From G963691835 sp963691835 (lineage in GTDB: Bacteria > Pseudomonadota > Alphaproteobacteria > Thalassobaculales > Thalassobaculaceae): DNA of 64,000 nucleotides. Below, in pieces: positions 59,576-64,000 of this stretch. Positions within the stretch are counted from its first letter, which is position 1, and the number at the start of each line of letters is the position of its first letter. The notes under the pieces were generated by a model, which was not told the DNA's origin, searched no databases, and saw nothing but the letters and a program-made list of their open reading frames with translations. The position numbers were made by a program, and so were the translations under genes. Location: the NCBI GenBank assembly GCA_963691835.1, contig OY829383.1, positions 434,001 to 498,000 of the forward strand. Direction: 5' to 3'.

Positions 59576-60571
59576 CTACGGGACGAGAACAATTGCCCCG
59601 ATGGTCTTCCGCGCCTCCATGTAGCGGTGCGCCTCACCCGCCTCCGACAGAGGGAAGACCTTGCCGACGTTTGGCTTGATGATTCCGTTCCGAAGAGCAT
59701 CGAACACGCCGCTGGCAGACTTCAGCAGCGCACTGCGGGGGGTGAGATAGTCCCAAATCGCGGGACGGGTGATGAAGAGGGAGCCGGGCGCCCCGAGCTC
59801 TGAGACCAGATCCACGGGCTCCGGAACCCCCGATGCGTGACCGTAGGCAACACACATCCCCCGCCGTCTGAGGGTCTTGAGTGACTTGCGAAGCGTCGCC
59901 TTCCCAATGCTCTCGTAAACCACGTGCACGCCCTCGCCGTCGGTCAACTCCCGAACCCTTGTCCCGAAGTCCTCCGTCGCATAATTGACCACGTGATGAC
60001 AGCCCAGGTTCCGGGCGATCTTCGCCTTCTCCTCGGTGCTGACTGTTCCGATTACGGTCGCCCCGATATGCCTTGCCCACGGGCACAGCATATGGCCCAT
60101 ACCGCCGGCCGCCGCATGGATCAGGGCCGTCTCTCCGGCCTTTAACTCGTAGGTCTCGTGCAGAAGGAATTGGGCGGTTATGCCCTTGATGAGAACGGAG
60201 GCGAGTTCCTGGTGGGACAGCCCGATATCCTCGGGCACCTGAACAAGTTTGTTTGCCGGGTAGAGCCGTTCTTCAGCATATGCCCCTATCGGGGGCTGAA
60301 CCGTGCAAACCGTATCTCCGGCTGTAAAGCCCTCAACACCGGGCCCAACCCGAACAACGGACGCTACCGCCTCGTTGCCAACAATGACCGGCGGATCTCC
60401 CACATGAAGCGGGTGCGGGGTGCCGGAACGGTGGTAGATGTCAGCAAAATTGACCCCGACCGCGTGGGTTCTGATGTGAACCTCACCCGGTCCAGGGGGC
60501 GGGATCGTGACGTCTTCCCAGACGAAACAATCAGGGCCCCCTTTTTCATGGACCACCTGAGCTTTGGGCAG
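59576..60571 (-). CDS. Quinone oxidoreductase (zinc-free MDR family)
   Basis: A 331-residue NADPH:quinone reductase-like protein. The family N-terminus MPKAxxxHExGGP aligns exactly with a CTG codon at 60571, which has GGGGAGTAGG upstream; the first GTG (60556) would lose five conserved residues. NADPH binding is seen in HAAAGGMGHMLCPWARHIGA and VIGTVSTEEKAKIARNLG. No catalytic zinc Cys is present. It starts four bases after the CoA-transferase B stop, so it is in the same transcript. The CTG start is an inference. Confidence 0.88.
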   Translation of the reverse strand: MPKAQVVHEKGGPDCFVWEDVTIPPPGPGEVHIRTHAVGVNFADIYHRSGTPHPLHVGDPPVIVGNEAVASVVRVGPGVEGFTAGDTVCTVQPPIGAYAEERLYPANKLVQVPEDIGLSHQELASVLIKGITAQFLLHETYELKAGETALIHAAAGGMGHMLCPWARHIGATVIGTVSTEEKAKIARNLGCHHVVNYATEDFGTRVRELTDGEGVHVVYESIGKATLRKSLKTLRRRGMCVAYGHASGVPEPVDLVSELGAPGSLFITRPAIWDYLTPRSALLKSASGVFDALRNGIIKPNVGKVFPLSEAGEAHRYMEARKTIGAIVLVP

Positions 60572-60575
60572 GGCC

Positions 60576-61229
60576 CTACTCCCCCGCCGCTGCCATCGCG
60601 TCGCCGACAAGCGTCGCCTGCGTCGCCGCTTCCACGTCTTGCATGGACACATCCGGCGCCAACTCGGCCACCCGGATGCCGCCCTCGACAACCTCGAACA
60701 CGCCAAGATTGGTGATGATCAGGTCGACAACGCCGGCACCTGTCAGCGGCAGGGTGCACGCATTGAGAAGCTTGCTGTTACCCTTCTTGTCGGTGTGATC
60801 CATGATCACCACAACACGGCGCACACCGGCCACAAGGTCCATGGCCCCGCCCATGCCCTTGACGAGCTTGCCTGGCACCATCCAGTTCGCGAGGTCACCG
60901 TTCTCAGCCACTTCCATCGCACCGAGGATGGAGATGTCGATGTGCCCGCCTCGGATCATCGCGAAGCTGTCGGCCGAGGAAAAATAGCTGGTCCGGTCAA
61001 GCTCCGTGATCGTCTGCTTGCCGGCGTTGATCAGATCCGCGTCCACCTCATCGTCTGTCGGGAACGGCCCCATACCCAGCATGCCGTTCTCAGACTGGAG
61101 GGTGACGTCCACGCCCTCTGGAATGTAGTTGGACACGAGTGTCGGGATACCGATGCCGAGATTGACATACATCCCATCGGTGAGCTCTTTCGCGGCGCGG
61201 GCCGCCATCTCATCTCTGGTCCAGGCCAT
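60576..61229 (-). CDS. 3-oxoacid CoA-transferase, subunit B (second pair)
   Basis: A 217-residue class I CoA-transferase beta subunit. ATG 61229 follows GGGAGAGAGAC. Catalytic Glu47 lies in LQSENGMLGMGPFP, and YVNLGIGIPTLVSNYIPEG and GAMEVAENGDLANWMVPGK are classical SCOT/ScoB segments. It lies 13 bases after subunit A. It is closer to succinyl-CoA:acetoacetate transferases than the first pair, which fits use of ketone bodies from polyhydroxybutyrate. Confidence 0.95.
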   Translation of the reverse strand: MAWTRDEMAARAAKELTDGMYVNLGIGIPTLVSNYIPEGVDVTLQSENGMLGMGPFPTDDEVDADLINAGKQTITELDRTSYFSSADSFAMIRGGHIDISILGAMEVAENGDLANWMVPGKLVKGMGGAMDLVAGVRRVVVIMDHTDKKGNSKLLNACTLPLTGAGVVDLIITNLGVFEVVEGGIRVAELAPDVSMQDVEAATQATLVGDAMAAAGE

Positions 61230-61242
61230 TGTCTCTCTCCCC

Positions 61243-61941
61243 TCAGGCGGCTTCGCGGGTGGTGCGCTTCTCAACCCGCTTCTCGTGGTCGCCCAGCAGG
61301 ATCCGCTGCACGAAGATACCCGGCGTGTGGATCAGATCCGGGTCCAACTCACCTGGCTGCACAAGCTCTTCCACCTCGGCGATGGTCACCTTACCGCACA
61401 TCGCACACATCGGGTTAAAGTTCCGGGCGGTCTTGCGGTAGATCAGGTTGCCCTGGGTGTCGCCCTTCCATGCCTTCACGATGGCGAGGTCGGCAACGAA
61501 GCCAGCTTCCATGATGTAGGTCTTGCCGTCGAACTCCCGGTGCTCTTTGCCCTCGGCGACCATCGTGCCGACGCCGGTCCGGGTATAGAAGCCGGGGATG
61601 CCGGAGCCACCGGCCCGCATCCGCTCCGCCAGCGTGCCCTGAGGGTTGAACTCGATCTCCAGATCGCCCGCGAGATACTGCTGCATGAACAGATCGTTCT
61701 CGCCAACGTAGGAGGAAATCATCTTCCGAACCTGCTTGGTCTGCAGCAGAAGGCCCAAGCCGAAGTCATCAACGCCCGCATTGTTGGACGCGATCGTGAG
61801 CCCCTTTGCCCCATTGTCCCGGATCGCGGAGATCAGGTTCTCGGGAATGCCGCACAGCCCGAAGCCGCCGGCCGCAATGGTCATGTTGTCAAACAGCAGC
61901 CCGTCAACCGCCGCTGCCGCCGAGTCGTAAACCTTGTTCAT
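61243..61941 (-). CDS. 3-oxoacid CoA-transferase, subunit A (second pair)
   Basis: A 232-residue alpha subunit. ATG 61941 follows GAGGAA. GGFGLCGIPENLISAI, SNNAGVDDFGLGLLLQTKQV and YVGENDLFMQQYLAGDLEIE are typical of ScoA; the C-terminus has TPGIFVQRIL. With subunit B it moves CoA between succinyl-CoA and acetoacetate. The operon continues with the quinone oxidoreductase. Confidence 0.95.
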   Translation of the reverse strand: MNKVYDSAAAAVDGLLFDNMTIAAGGFGLCGIPENLISAIRDNGAKGLTIASNNAGVDDFGLGLLLQTKQVRKMISSYVGENDLFMQQYLAGDLEIEFNPQGTLAERMRAGGSGIPGFYTRTGVGTMVAEGKEHREFDGKTYIMEAGFVADLAIVKAWKGDTQGNLIYRKTARNFNPMCAMCGKVTIAEVEELVQPGELDPDLIHTPGIFVQRILLGDHEKRVEKRTTREAA

Positions 61942-62149
61942 TCCGGTTTCCTCGCTACCAAATTCTCCCTTCGATCTGACGGAGACGCGTCGATGGGTCA
62001 AGCGCTATCGCGGTGCTGATCCGTCGACCTTGGTCTACGAAAAGGACGAGAGTCCCGGCAAACATCTGAGGAGATGGGAGTTTGAGCGGTTACCGAATTC
62101 GAAGCGGGCGGCGGACAATGAATCCGGGCCACCGGACATGACCGAAAAT

Positions 62150-62725
62150 CTAGGCCGTACAGTCCTCAAATGTCGGATCCACGAGAACATCGTCCCCATG
62201 GGTGAGATCCGCCGACTGCATCACCGCGAGCAATGGCTCATCCGGCGCGTCCAGTCCGTAATCGAAGGTCTGGCCAATCAGGGCAATCGCAACGCGCTCA
62301 CTGCCGTCCGAAAGCGGAAGGAACAGCCGGCGGGTAAAGAGACTGCGGTCCGCGTCCCACCGGAAATTGCTTTCGGAGTAGACCGGCCTCCGCTCCCGAT
62401 GGAGCGTCGCGAACAAGGTGTTGATGAACGTCAGGTAGCTGCCTTTCATCACCTCATGCGTGCGGCGGCCGGTGAAGTCGAAACCGAAAGTGCTGACCAT
62501 CTTGGTTCCGACAAGGCGATACCGGGCCGTCCCATCACTATCTTCAATATCCGCCAAAACGACATATGGGAGAATTGATCGGGGTATATCCAACGGATCG
62601 AGCGAACCACGATCCGGCACACCGTCCTTAGCCGGAAGATCCCGCCAGTACCGCCCAAGCGCAGCCAAGACCGGGTCGGCACGAAGACGTGCCGCAAGGC
62701 TTCGATTGGAAGTTGCTGAACTCAC
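62150..62725 (-). CDS. PAS_5-type (PF07310) sensor-like protein
   Basis: A 191-residue protein. LAALGRYWRDLPAKDG, LDPLDIPRSILPYVVLADIE and YRLVGTKMVSTFGFDFTGR follow the same pattern as the protein at 16669, the closest of the three paralogues here. RRLFLPLSDGSERVAIALIG marks the last strands. No output domain is attached. It is a single gene upstream of the CoA-transferase operon on the same strand, about 200 bases away. Confidence 0.85.
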   Translation of the reverse strand: MSSATSNRSLAARLRADPVLAALGRYWRDLPAKDGVPDRGSLDPLDIPRSILPYVVLADIEDSDGTARYRLVGTKMVSTFGFDFTGRRTHEVMKGSYLTFINTLFATLHRERRPVYSESNFRWDADRSLFTRRLFLPLSDGSERVAIALIGQTFDYGLDAPDEPLLAVMQSADLTHGDDVLVDPTFEDCTA

Positions 62726-62865
62726 GATCGGGCTTTCCCGAGACGACCCAGAGTGGAATTTCAGTTATCATACTCATTGTCGAAAAGCCATATTCCATTT
62801 AAACCAAAAACCACCTTCCCGCTTCTCGCAGCAGCGGGAGCATGACCCCGCGGACCTCCGACCCG

Positions 62866-63207
62866 TCAATAGAGGCGACCTCCGTTCGGGATTGGTTTGG
62901 TCGGGCCAATCAATACGACGGCGTCCTCATCATCGGGAAAACCGAGAACGAGGCATTCGCTCATGAATCGGCCGATCTGTTTCGGAGGGAAATTGACGAC
63001 GGCGGCAACCTGCCGTCCCACAAGATCTTCGGGGGTGTAGTGTTTGGTGATCTGGGCGGAGGACTTCCGCTGTCCGATGTCCGGCCCAAAGTCGACCCAA
63101 AGCTTGAAGGCGGGCCGCCGGGCCTCCGGGAATGGTTGAACACCCACGATCGTACCGACACGAATGTCGACACGCAGGAATTCGTCAAATGAGAGTTCGT
63201 CGGTCAT
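62866..63207 (-). CDS. csaA: CsaA-type tRNA-binding domain protein
   Basis: A 113-residue OB-fold protein of the tRNA-binding (CsaA/EMAP-II-like) family. FLRVDIRVGTIVGVQPFPEA, KSSAQITKHYTPEDLVG and SECLVLGFPDDE are diagnostic. CsaA proteins bind tRNA and have chaperone or secretion-related activity in Bacillus. GGAGGAGGCTGAC precedes the ATG. It is a stand-alone gene, downstream of the phasin gene and separated from it by a strong hairpin. Confidence 0.92.
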   Translation of the reverse strand: MTDELSFDEFLRVDIRVGTIVGVQPFPEARRPAFKLWVDFGPDIGQRKSSAQITKHYTPEDLVGRQVAAVVNFPPKQIGRFMSECLVLGFPDDEDAVVLIGPTKPIPNGGRLY

Positions 63208-63265
63208 GTCAGCCTCCTCCGTTCGGACGAGGGCATAGACTGATCAGCGATACTGGGGAAGACCG

Positions 63266-63303
63266 GATCACCGAGACGCCCCAAAGAAGGCGTCTCGGTG
63301 ATC
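63266..63303. terminator. Long hairpin downstream of the phasin gene
   Basis: GATCACCGAGACGCC at 63266-63280 pairs perfectly over 15 bases with GGCGTCTCGGTGATC at 63289-63303; the loop is eight bases. It lies about 25 bases after the phasin stop. There is no strong T-run on the minus strand side, but the stem is very stable and likely ends phasin transcription or protects its mRNA end. Confidence 0.75.
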
Positions 63304-63326
63304 TTGGATGCGGTCTTTAACCGGTG

Positions 63327-63758
63327 TTACTTGCCGGACTTGTCGAGCGCTTCACGGAGTTCGTCGAGGCTCTCCGTCACACGATTGTTGACCACCGAGA
63401 TCGCTTCGGTGTTCGAATGCCGAACCATGTCCGCAAGCTCCCGCATGTTCGAAAGCGCCTTCTCGTAGGCGAGCTTTACGATCTCGGCCTGCTTGGCGGC
63501 TTTGGTTTGCGGCTCTTCCGCCGACATCATGTCCTGAACCTGCTTGGTGGCCTCGGTCATGGTCTGCTGAAAGATCTCCATCTGACGACGTGCGACAGCC
63601 TGAAGGCCTTCGACGGCAAGCTGATTGGCGCTGGTCAGGGCTTCAATGTTCTTCTTCTGCGCGGCTGCCAGAGCCTCGGGGTCGACGCCGGGCATTTTGA
63701 ACTCACCCATCATTTTCGTCAGATCCATGTCGACAAACGGGTTCTTGAACTCGGTCAT
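63327..63758 (-). CDS. Phasin-family protein
   Basis: A 143-residue, nearly all-helical protein. ATG 63758 follows GAGGAGGAAGC. The phasin pattern is seen in KKNIEALTSANQLAVEGLQA, VARRQMEIFQQTMTEATKQ and NMRELADMVRHSNTEAISVV. Phasins coat polyhydroxyalkanoate granules and control their size. No PHA synthase is seen in the window. The upstream region holds an inverted repeat that may be an operator. Confidence 0.93.
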   Translation of the reverse strand: MTEFKNPFVDMDLTKMMGEFKMPGVDPEALAAAQKKNIEALTSANQLAVEGLQAVARRQMEIFQQTMTEATKQVQDMMSAEEPQTKAAKQAEIVKLAYEKALSNMRELADMVRHSNTEAISVVNNRVTESLDELREALDKSGK

Positions 63759-63850
63759 AGCTTCCTCCTCCGTACGCGCGCGGCAAACGGGTCCCTTATG
63801 CCGCACTGCAACATAAGTGTGGACTAGCCCTCCGGTTTCCCACTTGTCAA

Positions 63851-63870
63851 CGCACTTTTGTGCAAGTGCG
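63851..63870. promoter_or_regulatory. Inverted repeat upstream of the phasin gene
   Basis: CGCACTT at 63851-63857 and AAGTGCG at 63864-63870 form a perfect seven-base inverted repeat with a six-base spacer, about 95 bases upstream of the phasin ATG. Phasin genes are usually repressed by PhaR, which binds TGC/GCA-rich palindromic sites. This fits that kind of site but is not proof. Confidence 0.45.
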
Positions 63871-63937
63871 AACGTTTGTAACAATTAGTGAATACGTGAT
63901 CAGTACGGACAAAGTGTCTCATCTGACATCGGGGCGG

Positions 63938-64000
63938 TCAGCCGTGCGCGAAAGCTTCCACGACCGATCCGAGCGCGCCTTTCGCTTCCTTCTCCAACAT
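63938..64000 (-). CDS. C-terminal end of an unidentified protein (partial)
   Basis: An open frame enters from the right edge and ends with TGA at 63938-63940. The last 20 residues read EKEAKGALGSVVEAFAHG after an initial ML. Codon use is GC-rich and coding-like. Too little is present for identification; a gene upstream of the phasin on the same strand is likely. Confidence 0.4.
   Translation of the reverse strand: MLEKEAKGALGSVVEAFAHG

Noticed and set aside
1..64000. CRISPR arrays, insertion sequences, integrases, phage genes
   Set aside because: No regularly spaced repeats, transposase or integrase motifs, or phage structural genes were seen on either strand.

Overview
The window is high-GC Alphaproteobacterial DNA, most likely from a marine Rhodospirillales-type genome. 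Evidence: the ribF-ileS-lspA-bamF-like (DUF3035) order, class II DAHP synthase, an endonuclease-type MutL, a phasin, three small PAS_5-type (PF07310) proteins and many 2-oxoglutarate or CoA-transferase genes. No tRNA, rRNA, insertion sequence, integrase or CRISPR array was seen. The species is not identifiable from sequence alone.

Layout. 1-164: tail of a structured RNA (possible 6S RNA) with an intrinsic terminator. 165-3898: an AT-rich surface-glycan island (sulfotransferase-like, glycosyltransferase and two companion fragments), clearly foreign in composition. 3899-9381: housekeeping block on the minus strand (BamF-like lipoprotein, LspA, IleS, RibF, MaoC-like hydratase). 9617-18720: hydratase, chemoreceptor, amidotransferase, NAPRTase-like protein, class II DAHP synthase, cupin, PAS protein, glutathione reductase. 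18960-23206: an operon of HisH-like and HisF-like proteins plus two tandem WbpG/PseA-type N-acetyl-sugar amidotransferases. The HisF-like protein has Leu at the catalytic Asp11 position, so this set probably delivers ammonia to make amidino sugars rather than histidine. 23170-28043: redoxin/prolyl-hydroxylase-like fusion, HAD phosphatase, MutL, glucose-6-phosphate isomerase.

28185-35889: PAS protein, phytanoyl-CoA dioxygenase-like enzyme, D-threonine aldolase/D-serine dehydratase-like enzyme, isoprenylcysteine-methyltransferase-like membrane protein, SCP2 protein, a CoA-transferase A/B pair, a D-aminopeptidase-like serine hydrolase and a TMEM220-like protein. 36064-43410: a complete ebo cluster (eboD, eboE, eboC, an inverted eboF, eboA, eboB) followed by a VTT/TVP38 membrane protein. 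The ebo genes are known from cyanobacteria and eustigmatophyte plastids and are linked to moving a prenylated or aromatic metabolite to the periplasm. 43528-45315: a secreted sorbosone/glucose dehydrogenase-like protein with a cytochrome c.

45368-59560: FkbM methyltransferase, DMT exporter, TauD-type dioxygenase, FAD oxidase, DUF2165 protein, then a likely uptake and catabolic operon for an amide or N-heterocycle: glutamine amidotransferase-like, cytosine-deaminase-like amidohydrolase, peptide-type ABC transporter (binding protein, two permeases, fused ATPase), RidA, creatininase family. 59576-64000: quinone oxidoreductase, a second CoA-transferase pair, PAS protein, CsaA, phasin and the end of an unidentified gene. 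Most interesting are the amidino-sugar cassette with two ligases and the rearranged ebo cluster outside its classical hosts.
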